Below, in pieces: positions 9,465-18,075 of a stretch of 64,000 nucleotides of DNA. The notes under the pieces were generated by a model that saw nothing but the letters and a program-made list of their open reading frames with translations, was not told where the DNA came from and searched no databases. The DNA is from Paracoccus rhizosphaerae (GTDB lineage Bacteria; Pseudomonadota; Alphaproteobacteria; Rhodobacterales; Rhodobacteraceae). The position numbers and the translations under genes are program-made. The stretch spans positions 1 to 64,000 of the forward strand of contig NZ_JAOTBE010000006.1 in assembly GCF_026162645.1 (NCBI RefSeq), written 5' to 3'. Positions within the stretch are counted from its first letter, which is position 1, and every line of letters begins with the position of its first letter.

Positions 9465-10448
9465 ATGGCGCGATCTTTCCTGGACAGCCTGCTGGGCAAC
9501 AACCTGGCCGATCCCCCCGCGCGTCCCGCCCTGCCGCCGACGCCGCGCCACCCCCATGAGGGGCGGCCGAAGTGGATCACCTTCGCCGCAACGCCGTTCC
9601 TGCTGGGCGCGTTTTTCCAAGGCGCGACGGGCATGGTCACCGACCTCGCCGCCTTCGGCCTGGTCGCCAGCGGCATGTGGATGACCCGAGAGGGTCTGGT
9701 GGCGCAGGCGGCTTTCGAGGCGCGCCGCGTCGCCAAGCGGCCGGCGATCCCGCGCAAGCTGTTCGGCGGGATCCTGGGCGCGGTCGGCATCGGCATCGGC
9801 GCGGCCGAACCCGGCGCCCTGGCCGAGGCGGGGCTGATCGGCGCCGCCGGACTGGCGCTGCACCAGCTGTCCTTCGGCCTCGACCCTTGGCGGGACAAGA
9901 GCCGCGACGGGGTGGACAGCTTTCAGCAGGACCGCGCGCAGCGCATGATCGAAGAGGCCGAGGGCCATCTGGACCAGATGCGCGACGCCATCGCCCGCAC
10001 CGGCGACCGCCGGCTTCAGGCGCGTGTCGGCATGTTCGAGGCGACGGTGCGTCACCTCTTCGACCGGGTCCGCGACAATCCGGCGGGGTTGGGATCGGCC
10101 CGACGCTATCTTGGCGTCTATCTGATGGGCGCGCGCGATGCGACGATCCGGTTCGCGGATCTTTATGCGGCCACGGGTGACGTGGCGGCGCGTCAGGCCT
10201 ACGAAGGTTTTCTCGACGATCTGGAAAAGGATTTCATCGCGCGGTCCGACCGGCTTCTGGACGGCGATCGCGATGCCCTCGACATCGAGATGTCCGTGCT
10301 GCGCGAGCGTTTGGCGCGCGAGGGCCTGACAGGCGCCGCCACCCGCGTCACCCCTGACGATCGACCCGCTCTGCAAAGCCACGAGGCGCAGACGCTGGAC
10401 GATCTGTTAAAGATGCCCTTCCCCGGCCAGAAGACGCCGCGCGACTGA
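9465..10448 (+). CDS. XpaC-like (5-bromo-4-chloroindolyl phosphate hydrolysis) protein
   Basis: 327 aa. An N-terminal soluble segment is followed by two or three short hydrophobic stretches (about residues 38-65 and 98-128), then a long helical domain with [24 protein letters not shown] and a repeated RxxDRVRDN-type helix, as in the XpaC family. The name refers to a phenotype in Bacillus; a phosphatase activity is not established. XpaC relatives often sit beside telA-type toxic-anion-resistance genes, but no telA is here; the next gene, truA, overlaps it by TGATG. Role unknown, probably envelope-associated. Confidence 0.7.
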   Translation: MARSFLDSLLGNNLADPPARPALPPTPRHPHEGRPKWITFAATPFLLGAFFQGATGMVTDLAAFGLVASGMWMTREGLVAQAAFEARRVAKRPAIPRKLFGGILGAVGIGIGAAEPGALAEAGLIGAAGLALHQLSFGLDPWRDKSRDGVDSFQQDRAQRMIEEAEGHLDQMRDAIARTGDRRLQARVGMFEATVRHLFDRVRDNPAGLGSARRYLGVYLMGARDATIRFADLYAATGDVAARQAYEGFLDDLEKDFIARSDRLLDGDRDALDIEMSVLRERLAREGLTGAATRVTPDDRPALQSHEAQTLDDLLKMPFPGQKTPRD

Positions 10449-11224
10449 TGCCCCGTTTCGCGCTGAAGGTCGAATACCAGGGCGCGCCTTTCGCCGGCTG
10501 GCAGGCGCAGGCGGACCAGCCGTCGGTCCAGGGGGCCATCGAGGCTGCGCTGGCGCGGCTGGACGCGGGCTTTGCAGCCGGGGCGCGCATCGCTGCCGCC
10601 GGCCGCACTGATGCGGGTGTCCATGCCACCGGACAGGTTGCCCATGCCGACCTGTTGCGTGAGTGGGACCCGTTCCGGCTGGCGGAGGCGCTGAACTGGC
10701 ACCTGAAGCCCGCCCCTGTCGCCATCCTGCAGGCGGCGCGCGTCGATGACAGTTTCCACGCCCGCTTCTCGGCCATCGAAAGACGCTATCTGTTCAGGCT
10801 GGTGGCGCGCCGAGCGCCGGTGACGCATGACAAGGGTCAGGTCTGGCAGGTGCTGAACCCCCTGGACCTCGACGCGATGCGCCAGGGGGCCGCGCATCTC
10901 GTGGGGCATCACGACTTCACGACGTTCCGATCCTCGATCTGCCAGGCGAAAAGCCCGGTCAAGTCGCTGGACGAGATCCGGATCGAGGAAATCCCCATCC
11001 CGCATGGCCGCGAATACCGCTTCCACCTGCGGGCCCGGTCGTTCCTGCATAATCAGGTGCGGTCGATCGTCGGAACGCTGGAGCGGGTCGGCGCGGGATC
11101 ATGGGCGCCCGCGCGCGTGGCCGAGGCGCTGGCGGCGCGGGACCGTGCAGCCTGCGGACCGGTCTGCCCGCCGCAGGGCCTCTACCTGGCGGGGGTGGGC
11201 TACCCCTGCAATCCCTTCGCCTGA
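10448..11224 (+). CDS. truA: tRNA pseudouridine(38-40) synthase
   Basis: 258 aa. TruA isomerises uridines 38, 39 and 40 in the anticodon stem of many tRNAs. The catalytic aspartate is D55 in [10 protein letters not shown] (residues 51-60). [16 protein letters not shown] and HHDFTTFRS are further family signatures, and the [15 protein letters not shown] motif lies near the C terminus. Length is normal. The ATG overlaps the stop of the XpaC-like gene. The last 25 bases overlap the 3' end of the convergent sugar transferase gene, so there is no room for a separate terminator. Confidence 0.95.
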   Translation: MPRFALKVEYQGAPFAGWQAQADQPSVQGAIEAALARLDAGFAAGARIAAAGRTDAGVHATGQVAHADLLREWDPFRLAEALNWHLKPAPVAILQAARVDDSFHARFSAIERRYLFRLVARRAPVTHDKGQVWQVLNPLDLDAMRQGAAHLVGHHDFTTFRSSICQAKSPVKSLDEIRIEEIPIPHGREYRFHLRARSFLHNQVRSIVGTLERVGAGSWAPARVAEALAARDRAACGPVCPPQGLYLAGVGYPCNPFA

Positions 11225-12021
11225 CGGGGCGGCGCCCGGTGCAGCAGCGTTTCGTCGGGCAGATCCACCTGACCCCGGCGGCGTCGGCGCGGACGTTCGT
11301 CCCGGCGCGAGACGACGATCTTGACCGTGTGCCACAGGATCCACAGGTCCAGCCGCAGGTTGCGGTGACGCTGGTAGATCAGGTCGATCTTCAGCTTGGC
11401 GGGCAGGCAGCGGCGGTAATAGGCGGCCTCGGTCGCCTGCGCCGACTTGCAGCGCGCCAGGATGCGGTCCTCGTGACGGTGATAGATCAGCGTGGCCAAG
11501 CCGGTGACGCCCGGACGGCTGTGCAGGACCTGGCCATAGACGGCGGGAAAACGCTCGACATATTCGCGCAGGGGCGGGCGGGGGCCCACGAAACTCATGT
11601 CGCCCTTGAGGATATTGATCAGCTGCGGCAGTTCGTCGATACGCGACCGGCGCAGGAAGCGACCCATCGGCGTGATCCGCCAAGCCTTGTGCGCGCCGGT
11701 GGCGCCGAAATCGCCCTCCTCGCACAGCATGGTGCGGAACTTCCACTGGGTGAACGGCTGGTTCGGGCTGCGCATCCGGTGCGCGGCATAGAAGATCGGG
11801 CGTCCCTGCAGGACCAGAAGCACGGCGGCGACGCCCAGCATGACGACGGACAGCGGGATCAGCAGCAGCAGGGCCAGCACCACGTCGAAGGTCCGCTTGG
11901 ACAGCGGCATCGGGTTCACGCCGGGGGCCGTCGCCTCGCCCATGAACCACGCCATCTTGGGCGCGGTCAGCGTGGCGAGCCGGGCGGCGTCGGTGTTGTC
12001 CCAGTCATGGTGGATCGTCAC
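11200..12021 (-). CDS. Bacterial sugar transferase (polyprenyl-phosphate glycosyl-1-P transferase)
   Basis: 273 aa. One membrane hairpin or span at about residues 43-75 precedes the catalytic domain. KFRTM, the [23 protein letters not shown] block and RPGVTGLA are signatures of the family that transfers a sugar-1-phosphate to undecaprenyl phosphate, the priming step of exopolysaccharide or O-antigen assembly. No glycosyltransferase, flippase or polymerase gene is adjacent, so this is an orphan initiator. The C terminus is Arg-rich and extends across the truA stop codon; the domain is complete before that tail. A ~150-base gap separates it from the divergent usp gene. Confidence 0.9.
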   Translation of the reverse strand: MTIHHDWDNTDAARLATLTAPKMAWFMGEATAPGVNPMPLSKRTFDVVLALLLLIPLSVVMLGVAAVLLVLQGRPIFYAAHRMRSPNQPFTQWKFRTMLCEEGDFGATGAHKAWRITPMGRFLRRSRIDELPQLINILKGDMSFVGPRPPLREYVERFPAVYGQVLHSRPGVTGLATLIYHRHEDRILARCKSAQATEAAYYRRCLPAKLKIDLIYQRHRNLRLDLWILWHTVKIVVSRRDERPRRRRRGQVDLPDETLLHRAPPRQAKGLQG

Positions 12022-12174
12022 ATTGGCATCCGGTCACTGGTTACGAGCTTCTGTCGCGGCTAGCACAAGCCAGGAGGAGAGGGAACTGCCGCCCGAGGTT
12101 TTCGTCGCAATCCCTTGCGCAGGCATGGCAGTTCGGCCACTCTGTGCCGATCCGAGGCGGCAAGACGGGGCATG

Positions 12175-12630
12175 ATGCGGAAATTTCTGGTCCTGCTGGA
12201 CGACAGCAAGGAATGCCTGAACGCGATCCGCTTCGCGTCCATGCGGGCGGCCAAGACCGACGGCGCCGTCGTGATCCTGGCGGTGATTCCCGCGGACGAG
12301 ATCCAGCACGGCTTCGGCGTGGCGGACGTCATGCGGGCCGAGGCGCGCGAACGGATCGAGGCGCATTACGAGGTCTTCGCCAAGTGGATGCGGTCGCGCC
12401 CCGGCGTCGAACCTCAGCTGGTGATCCGCGAGGGCGACCCGGCCGAGGAGCTTCTGGCGCAGATCGCCGAGGACGGAGAGATCGGCATCGTGGTGCTAGG
12501 CCTCTCGGCTGACAAGGGCGGCCAGAACCCGGTCCTGACGCGGCTTCTGCGCGACCCGCTGGCCCTGCCCTGCCCGATCACGCTGGTGCCGGGCGACCTG
12601 TCGAAGGATCGGCTGGAAGCGATCACCTGA
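12175..12630 (+). CDS. Universal stress protein (UspA family)
   Basis: 151 aa, single Usp domain. It begins with MRKFLVLLDDSKEC, where the DDS segment follows the first strand as in Usp proteins. The region VVLGLSADKGGQNPVLTRLLRD near residues 104-125 resembles the ATP-binding G-x2-G-x9-G(S/N) loop but is not a perfect match. Two ATG codons are adjacent (12172 and 12175); the second was chosen for spacing to GGGG at 12167-12170. The gene precedes nfu, tsaB and rimI, an arrangement I recall from other Rhodobacteraceae. Partner unknown. Confidence 0.88.
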   Translation: MRKFLVLLDDSKECLNAIRFASMRAAKTDGAVVILAVIPADEIQHGFGVADVMRAEARERIEAHYEVFAKWMRSRPGVEPQLVIREGDPAEELLAQIAEDGEIGIVVLGLSADKGGQNPVLTRLLRDPLALPCPITLVPGDLSKDRLEAIT

Positions 12631-12643
12631 AGCTCCCCTCGGC

Positions 12644-12672
12644 TTGACCCGGTGCCATGCGATAGCCATATC
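12644..12672 (+). promoter_or_regulatory. Candidate sigma70 promoter for nfu
   Basis: TTGACC at 12644-12649 is followed after 17 bases by CATATC at 12667-12672, 22 bases before the nfu ATG. The -35 is close to consensus, while the -10 matches only three of six positions. It starts just after the usp stop, so it could give nfu-tsaB-rimI expression independent of usp. Confidence 0.4.
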
Positions 12673-12693
12673 AGGCATCAAAGGAGCACGCCC

Positions 12694-13254
12694 ATGTTCA
12701 TCCAGACCGAGACGACCCCGAACCCCGCCACGCTGAAGTTCCTGCCCGGAGAGACCGTGCTGGGCAGCGGCACGGCCGACTTTCCCTCGCCCGAGACGGG
12801 TGCGACTTCGCCGCTGGCCCGCCGGATCTTCGCGGTCGAGGGCGTGACGGGCGTATTCCTGGGCCGCGACTTCGTAACCGTGACCAAGGCGGACGAGGCG
12901 CCTTGGGACCATCTGAAGCCGTCGATCCTAGGCGCGATCATGGAGCATTTCCAGTCAGGCGCCCCGGCGATCGAGGGCGAGGCGCCCGATAGCGCGGGCC
13001 ATGCCAGCCATGACGGGCCGGACGCCGAGGTCGTGGGCCAGATCAAGGAACTGCTGGACACGCGCGTCCGCCCGGCGGTGGCGCAGGACGGCGGCGACAT
13101 CACCTTCCACGGCTTCGACCGCGGCATCGTCTATCTGCACATGCAGGGCGCCTGCGCGGGCTGCCCGTCATCGACCCTGACGCTGAAGATGGGGATCGAG
13201 AACCTGCTGCGTCATTACATCCCCGAGGTGATCGAGGTTCGCCCCGTTGCCTGA
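12694..13254 (+). CDS. Nfu-type iron-sulfur scaffold/carrier
   Basis: 186 aa. The N-terminal Nfu_N domain begins MFIQTETTPNPATLKF, and the C-terminal NifU-like domain contains the cluster-binding CxxC at C154 and C157 in GACAGCPSSTLTLK. These proteins carry and deliver [4Fe-4S] clusters to client enzymes in the cytosol. AAGGAG lies at good spacing before the ATG at 12694. The stop at 13252-13254 overlaps the TTG start of tsaB by 8 bases, coupling the two. Confidence 0.95.
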   Translation: MFIQTETTPNPATLKFLPGETVLGSGTADFPSPETGATSPLARRIFAVEGVTGVFLGRDFVTVTKADEAPWDHLKPSILGAIMEHFQSGAPAIEGEAPDSAGHASHDGPDAEVVGQIKELLDTRVRPAVAQDGGDITFHGFDRGIVYLHMQGACAGCPSSTLTLKMGIENLLRHYIPEVIEVRPVA

Positions 13255-13849
13255 CCGGATCACCCTGGGCATCGACACATCGGCCGCGCATTGCGCGGCC
13301 GCTTTGCTGCGGGGTGACCGCCTGCTGGCACAGCGTCACGAGGAGATGGCCAAGGGCCAGGCAGAGCGCCTGATGCCGATGGCCGCCGAGCTTCTGACCG
13401 AGGCGGGCATGGCCTGGCACGATCTTTCGGTGATCGGCGTCGGAACCGGGCCGGGAAACTTCACCGGCATCCGCGTCGCCGTGGCGGCGGCGCGGGGGTT
13501 GTCACTGGCCCTCGGAGTTCCGGCGGTGGGCGTCGGCATTCATGAGGCGCTGGCCTTCGGCCTTCCCCGGCCCTGCCGGATCGTGATCCCCGGCCGGGCG
13601 GGCGAGATCGTCTGGCAGGACTTCGCAGCCTCTGACGACGCCGAGAGCGGGAGCCGGCCGCGGCAAGCCGCGGCCGGCGCGCTGCCGCCCGGCCTCGCGC
13701 CGGCTGCGCCGGTCGTGGCCTTGGCCGAGGGCGTGGCGCGGGTCGCGCTGTCACGTGTCGACCAGTTGGGGCCGCGGCCAGCGCCGATCTATCTTCGACC
13801 GGCGGATGCGGCCCCTGCGCGGGACGCGCCGCCTGTCATCCTGCCGTGA
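13247..13849 (+). CDS. tsaB: TsaB, t6A complex dimerisation subunit
   Basis: 200 aa. TsaB is the non-catalytic ASKHA partner that holds TsaD and TsaE in the t6A machine. The start GIDTSAAHCAAALL and GVGTGPGNFTGIRVAVAAARGLS match the family. The most consistent start is TTG at 13247, which overlaps the nfu stop. A long perfect palindrome in the DNA (13653-13678) encodes part of a Pro/Ala/Arg-rich stretch near residues 136-144, probably a surface loop enlarged by an inserted repeat. The stop overlaps the rimI GTG. Confidence 0.92.
   Translation: MPDRITLGIDTSAAHCAAALLRGDRLLAQRHEEMAKGQAERLMPMAAELLTEAGMAWHDLSVIGVGTGPGNFTGIRVAVAAARGLSLALGVPAVGVGIHEALAFGLPRPCRIVIPGRAGEIVWQDFAASDDAESGSRPRQAAAGALPPGLAPAAPVVALAEGVARVALSRVDQLGPRPAPIYLRPADAAPARDAPPVILP
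13653..13678. repeat. 26-bp perfect inverted repeat inside tsaB
   Basis: GCCGGCCGCGGC at 13653-13664, two A residues, then its exact reverse complement GCCGCGGCCGGC at 13667-13678. The structure can form a 12-bp stem and resembles a REP-like or hairpin element. It lies in coding sequence but keeps the frame. Confidence 0.85.
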
Positions 13850-14274
13850 ACCTGACCGACCCGCAGGCGCTGGCCGCGCTGCACGCATGCTGCTTCGACC
13901 GGCCCCGCCCCTGGTCGGCAGAGGAGTTCGCAGGCCTTCTCGCCTCGCCCGGTGTCTTCCTGCTGTCGGGCAAGGACGGCTTCCTGCTGGGACGCGCCCT
14001 CGCCTGCGAGGCCGAGTTGCTGACGCTGGCGGTCGCGCCGGGCGCGCGGCGTGCGGGGTTGGGGCTGCGGCTGGTCAGCGACTTTGCCGCAGAGGCCGCG
14101 GCACGCAGGGCGGACGAGGCTTTCCTGGAAGTGGCTGCCGACAACCTGCCGGCGCGTCGGCTTTACGACCGTGCGGGATGGGTGCAGGCCGGCCTTCGGC
14201 AGGGCTATTACGGTGCCGGGTCGGACGCCATCGTGATGCGACTGACGCTGCGTGCCGGCCAAGAAGGCGGTTGA
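13846..14274 (+). CDS. rimI: GNAT N-acetyltransferase, RimI-like
   Basis: 142 aa. RimI acetylates the N-terminal alanine of ribosomal protein S18. The acetyl-CoA loop appears as VAPGARRAGLGLRL (residues ~64-77), followed by DEAFLEVAADNLPARRLYDRAGW, where the N and Y near the end of the fold are in place. The start is GTG overlapping the tsaB stop (GTGA). Proximity to tsaB is the usual arrangement in proteobacteria. Substrate is assigned by family and linkage. Confidence 0.9.
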   Translation: MNLTDPQALAALHACCFDRPRPWSAEEFAGLLASPGVFLLSGKDGFLLGRALACEAELLTLAVAPGARRAGLGLRLVSDFAAEAAARRADEAFLEVAADNLPARRLYDRAGWVQAGLRQGYYGAGSDAIVMRLTLRAGQEGG

Positions 14275-14299
14275 CCGTCCCGGACCGATGCGCCCTAAT
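14271..14299 (+). promoter_or_regulatory. Candidate sigma70 promoter for the nucleoside-uptake operon
   Basis: TTGACC (14271-14276), exactly 17 bases, then CCTAAT (14294-14299), matching consensus at 5/6 and 4/6 positions. The -35 overlaps the rimI stop codon. Predicted transcription would begin near 14306, leaving a leader of about 48 bases with AGGATGAGG ahead of the ATG. Confidence 0.6.
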
Positions 14300-14353
14300 C
14301 GCGCTGAAGGCGCGTCGTCTGAATCGACCGCCAGAACAGGATGAGGTTCCCTG

Positions 14354-15343
14354 ATGACGCTGATGAAATCGCTTCTGTCCGGTGCGGCGATGACCGCCCT
14401 CTCGGCCGGTGCGGCGCTGGCCGATCCGGCTCTGATCTTCGACCTTGGCGGAAAGTTCGACAAGTCCTTCAACGAGGCGGCCTACATGGGCGCGCAGCGT
14501 TGGGTCGAGGAGACGGGCGGCAGCTATCGCGAACTGGAGATGCAGTCGGAAGCGCAGCGTGAGCAGGCCCTGCGGCGGCTGGCGGAATCCGGGTCGAACC
14601 CGATTGTCATGACCGGCTTTGCCTTTGGCGACGTGCTGAGCCAGGTGGCCGGCGATTACCCCGACACCAAGTTCGCCATCATCGACATGGTGGTCGAGGC
14701 GCCGAACGTGCAGTCGGTCGTCTTCACCGAAGAACAGGGCAGCTATCTGGCGGGCGTGATGGCCGCGATGGCGTCCGAATCCGACACCGTGGGATTCATC
14801 GGCGGCATGGACATCCCGCTGATCCACAAGTTCGAATGCGGCTTCGCGCAGGGCTTCAAGTCGGTGAAGCCCGAAGGCCAGGTGCTGATCAATTACACCG
14901 GCACCACGCCCGCCGCCTGGAACGACCCCGTGAAAGGGGGCGAACTGGCCCGCGCGCAGATCTCTCAGGGCGCCGACGTGATCTATGCGGCGGCCGGTGG
15001 CACCGGCATCGGCGTGCTGCAGGCGGCGGCGGACGAAGGCATCCTGTCGATCGGCGTCGACAGCAACCAGAACATGCTGCATCCGGGCAAGGTGCTGACC
15101 TCGATGGTGAAGCAGGTGGACAACGCCGTCTATGACGCCTTCATGGCCGGCACCGACCTTGAGCCCGGCATCAAGGTCATGGACCTTGAGGCCGGCGGTG
15201 TCGACGTCGCCATCGACGAGAACAACCAGGAACTTATCACGCCCGAGATGCAGGCCGCCGTGGACGAGGCCAAGGCCGCGATCACCTCGGGTGAGGTCGA
15301 GGTGCACGACTACATGACCGACAACACCTGCCCGGCCACCTGA
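14354..15343 (+). CDS. BMP/PnrA-family nucleoside-binding protein
   Basis: 329 aa. A periplasmic substrate-binding protein of the basic membrane protein (PnrA, nucleoside) family. A signal peptide covers about residues 1-24, with cleavage probably after ALA before DPALIFD. Family landmarks are GGKFDKSFNEAAYMGA near the start, the FTEEQGSYLAGVMAAM helix, GFIGGMDIP, and AAAGGTGIGVLQAA where the ribose or base is held. There is no lipobox, so it is soluble rather than a lipoprotein. It is the first gene of an operon with a double ATPase, two permeases and purine nucleoside phosphorylase; its stop overlaps the ATPase ATG by one base. Confidence 0.93.
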   Translation: MTLMKSLLSGAAMTALSAGAALADPALIFDLGGKFDKSFNEAAYMGAQRWVEETGGSYRELEMQSEAQREQALRRLAESGSNPIVMTGFAFGDVLSQVAGDYPDTKFAIIDMVVEAPNVQSVVFTEEQGSYLAGVMAAMASESDTVGFIGGMDIPLIHKFECGFAQGFKSVKPEGQVLINYTGTTPAAWNDPVKGGELARAQISQGADVIYAAAGGTGIGVLQAAADEGILSIGVDSNQNMLHPGKVLTSMVKQVDNAVYDAFMAGTDLEPGIKVMDLEAGGVDVAIDENNQELITPEMQAAVDEAKAAITSGEVEVHDYMTDNTCPAT

Positions 15344-16977
15344 TGGCCGCTGGACGGGACAACCTGGGGGGGCGGTCGGACGCGGCCGCCCCCGCTGCCA
15401 TCGAGTTGCGCGGAATTTCGAAGGCGTTCGGGCCGGTGCAGGCGAACCGCAATATCGACCTCTGCGTGCCCAAGGGCACCATCCACGGCATCATTGGCGA
15501 AAACGGCGCGGGCAAGTCCACGCTGATGTCGATCCTCTACGGCTTCTATAAGCCCGACGCCGGAGAGATCCTGGTGGACGGCCGCCCGATCACCATCGCC
15601 GACAGCCAGACCGCGATCCGCGCGGGCATCGGCATGGTCTTCCAGCACTTCAAGCTGGTCCAGAACTTCACGGTGCTGGAAAACATCATCCTGGGCGCCG
15701 AAGAGGGGGCGATGCTGCGCCCGTCGCTGTCGAAGGCGCGCGGCGTGCTGAAGCAGCTGGCCGCCGAATACCAGCTGAACGTGGACCCCGACGCGACGAT
15801 TGAATCGCTCTCGGTTGGCCACCAGCAGCGGGTCGAGATCCTGAAGGCGCTCTATCGCCAGGCCGAGATCCTGATCCTGGACGAACCCACGGGCGTGCTG
15901 ACCCCAGCCGAGGCCGATCACCTGTTCCGCATCCTGGAGGGCCTGCGTGACGAGGGGAAGACGATCATCCTGATCACCCACAAGCTGCGCGAGATCATCG
16001 AGATCACCGACAACGTCAGCGTCATGCGCCGGGGCGAGATGGTGGCATCCGTCCGGACGCGCGACACCAGCCCCGAGGAGCTGGCCGAGCTGATGGTCGG
16101 TCGCAAGGTCCTGCTGAACGTCGACAAGCAGCCGGCGCGGCCCCGGGCCCCGGTGCTTGAGGTGCGCGACCTGCGGATGGTCGACGACGAGGGCGTGGAG
16201 CGTCTGCGCGGCGTCAGCTTCGACATCCGCGCCGGAGAGATCCTGGGCCTTGCCGGCGTCAGCGGCAACGGCCAGACCCAGCTGCTGGAGATCCTGGGCG
16301 GTTACCCCAAAAAGGGCGCCAGGGTCGGCGGCGAGGTTCGCATGAACGGCCGGCCCCTGCCCCTGTCGGGCAGCAAATGCAACGCCGGCCAGCGCCGCCG
16401 CGACGGCATCGGCCACATCCCCGAGGACCGCCAGGTCGAGGGGCTGATCATGGATTTCGCCGCCTGGGAAAACGTCGCCTTCGGCTGGCAGGACGCGCCC
16501 GAATTCAACAAGGGCTGGCTTATGGACAACACCGCCATCCGCGCCGACGCCGCCGAGAAGATGGAGCGGTTCGATGTCCGCCCGCGCGACCCGAACCTGG
16601 CGGCGCGCAATTTCTCGGGCGGCAACCAGCAGAAGATCGTCGTCGCCCGAGAGATCGAGCGCAACCCCGACCTGCTGCTGATCGGCCAGCCGACCCGCGG
16701 CGTCGACATCGGCGCGATCGAGTTCATCCACAAGCGCATCGTCGAGCTGCGTGACGCCGGCAAGGCGATCCTGCTGGTCTCGGTGGAGCTGGACGAGATC
16801 CTGTCGCTGTCGGACCGCGTGGCCGTCATGTTCGACGGCTGCATCATGGGCGAACGCCTGCCTGACCAGACCACGACGGGCGAGCTGGGCCTGCTGATGG
16901 CCGGCGTCACCGACGCGGATGCCCCCGCCACCGCCGGCATCCCGCCCGAAGACCAGCACCCCGAGGAGCGCGCCTGA
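15343..16977 (+). CDS. Nucleoside ABC transporter ATPase with two ABC domains
   Basis: 544 aa. Two cassettes in one chain. The first has Walker A GENGAGKST (residues 52-60), LSVGHQQRVEIL as signature and LILDEPTGVLTP as Walker B. The second has a degenerate P-loop, GVSGNGQTQLLEIL, lacking the GK(S/T), with signature NFSGGNQQKIVVARE and LLIGQPTRGVD. This asymmetry is standard for the sugar/nucleoside (RbsA-like) class. The ATG overlaps the preceding stop, and its own stop shares a base with the next ATG. Substrate assignment follows the BMP gene and the PNP at the operon's end. Confidence 0.95.
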   Translation: MAAGRDNLGGRSDAAAPAAIELRGISKAFGPVQANRNIDLCVPKGTIHGIIGENGAGKSTLMSILYGFYKPDAGEILVDGRPITIADSQTAIRAGIGMVFQHFKLVQNFTVLENIILGAEEGAMLRPSLSKARGVLKQLAAEYQLNVDPDATIESLSVGHQQRVEILKALYRQAEILILDEPTGVLTPAEADHLFRILEGLRDEGKTIILITHKLREIIEITDNVSVMRRGEMVASVRTRDTSPEELAELMVGRKVLLNVDKQPARPRAPVLEVRDLRMVDDEGVERLRGVSFDIRAGEILGLAGVSGNGQTQLLEILGGYPKKGARVGGEVRMNGRPLPLSGSKCNAGQRRRDGIGHIPEDRQVEGLIMDFAAWENVAFGWQDAPEFNKGWLMDNTAIRADAAEKMERFDVRPRDPNLAARNFSGGNQQKIVVAREIERNPDLLLIGQPTRGVDIGAIEFIHKRIVELRDAGKAILLVSVELDEILSLSDRVAVMFDGCIMGERLPDQTTTGELGLLMAGVTDADAPATAGIPPEDQHPEERA

Positions 16978-18074
16978 TGGACAAGATGCCGAAATGGGCG
17001 GACGTGATCCTGACGCCGCTGATCTCCCTTGTGCTGGCGATGGGCATTTCTGCACTGGTGATCCTGGCGATCGGCGAAAGCCCGTGGGTCGCCCTGACCA
17101 CCATGGTCGAGGGCGCCTTGGGGTCCTCCTATGGCTGGGGCTTCACGCTTTACTATGCGACGAACTTCATCTTCACTGGGCTGGCGGTGGCCGTCGCCTA
17201 TCATGCCAGCCTGTTCAACATCGGCGGCGAGGGGCAGGCGGCGATGGGGGGCCTGGGCGTCGCGCTGGTGCTGCTGAACATCCCGCTGCCGCACTGGGCG
17301 CTGGCGCTGCCGGTCGCCATGGTCGGCGCGGCGCTGTTCGGCGCGGCCTGGGCCTTCATCCCGGCGATCCTGCAGGCCAAGCGCGGCAGCCACATCGTGA
17401 TCACGACGATCATGTTCAACTTCATCGCCGCAGCGCTTCTGAACTACGTCCTGGTCAACATCCTGCGCCCGGTGGGCAGCATGGACCCGGCCTCGGCCCG
17501 TTTTCCGGAACAGACCAACCTGCCGGCGCTGACCGACCTCTTTGCCGCCATCGGCATCGAATGGGGCCGCAACACCCCCGCCAACATCACCTTCTTCATT
17601 GCCTTGGCGGCCTGCCTGCTGGTCTGGGTCCTGATCTGGCGCACCCGCCTGGGGTTCGAGATCCGCGCCTTGGGCAAGTCCGAGCCCGGCGCCGTCTATG
17701 CCGGCATCAACCCGGTCCGCATCACCGTGATCGCCATGCTGATCTCGGGCGGGCTGGCGGGGCTGATGGCGATCAACAACGTCATGGGCGAATCCGAGCG
17801 CCTGGTCCTGAACGCAGTCGAGGGCGCGGGCTTCATCGGCATCGCCGTGGCGCTGATGGGCCGCAACCACCCCTTCGGCATCCTGCTGGCGGCGCTGCTG
17901 TTCGGGTTCCTCTATCAGGGCGGGGGCGAGCTGGCCCTCTGGACCTCGATCCCGCGAGAGCTGATCGTGGTGATCCAGGCGCTGGTGATCCTGTTCACGG
18001 GCGCGCTGGACAACATGGTCCGCATGCCGCTGGAGCGCCTGTTCCTGTCCCGCCGCCGGACCGGGGGCGCATAA
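16977..18074 (+). CDS. Nucleoside ABC transporter permease (YufP-type)
   Basis: 365 aa, eight to ten hydrophobic segments. The family motif region NIGGEGQAAMGGLG (near residues 80-93) and GAGFIGIAVALMGRNHPFGIL (C-terminal half) belong to the branched-chain/ribose-type inner-membrane permeases. It forms the channel with the second permease immediately downstream; only one base separates its stop from that ATG. Confidence 0.95.
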   Translation: MDKMPKWADVILTPLISLVLAMGISALVILAIGESPWVALTTMVEGALGSSYGWGFTLYYATNFIFTGLAVAVAYHASLFNIGGEGQAAMGGLGVALVLLNIPLPHWALALPVAMVGAALFGAAWAFIPAILQAKRGSHIVITTIMFNFIAAALLNYVLVNILRPVGSMDPASARFPEQTNLPALTDLFAAIGIEWGRNTPANITFFIALAACLLVWVLIWRTRLGFEIRALGKSEPGAVYAGINPVRITVIAMLISGGLAGLMAINNVMGESERLVLNAVEGAGFIGIAVALMGRNHPFGILLAALLFGFLYQGGGELALWTSIPRELIVVIQALVILFTGALDNMVRMPLERLFLSRRRTGGA

Positions 18075-18075
18075 G

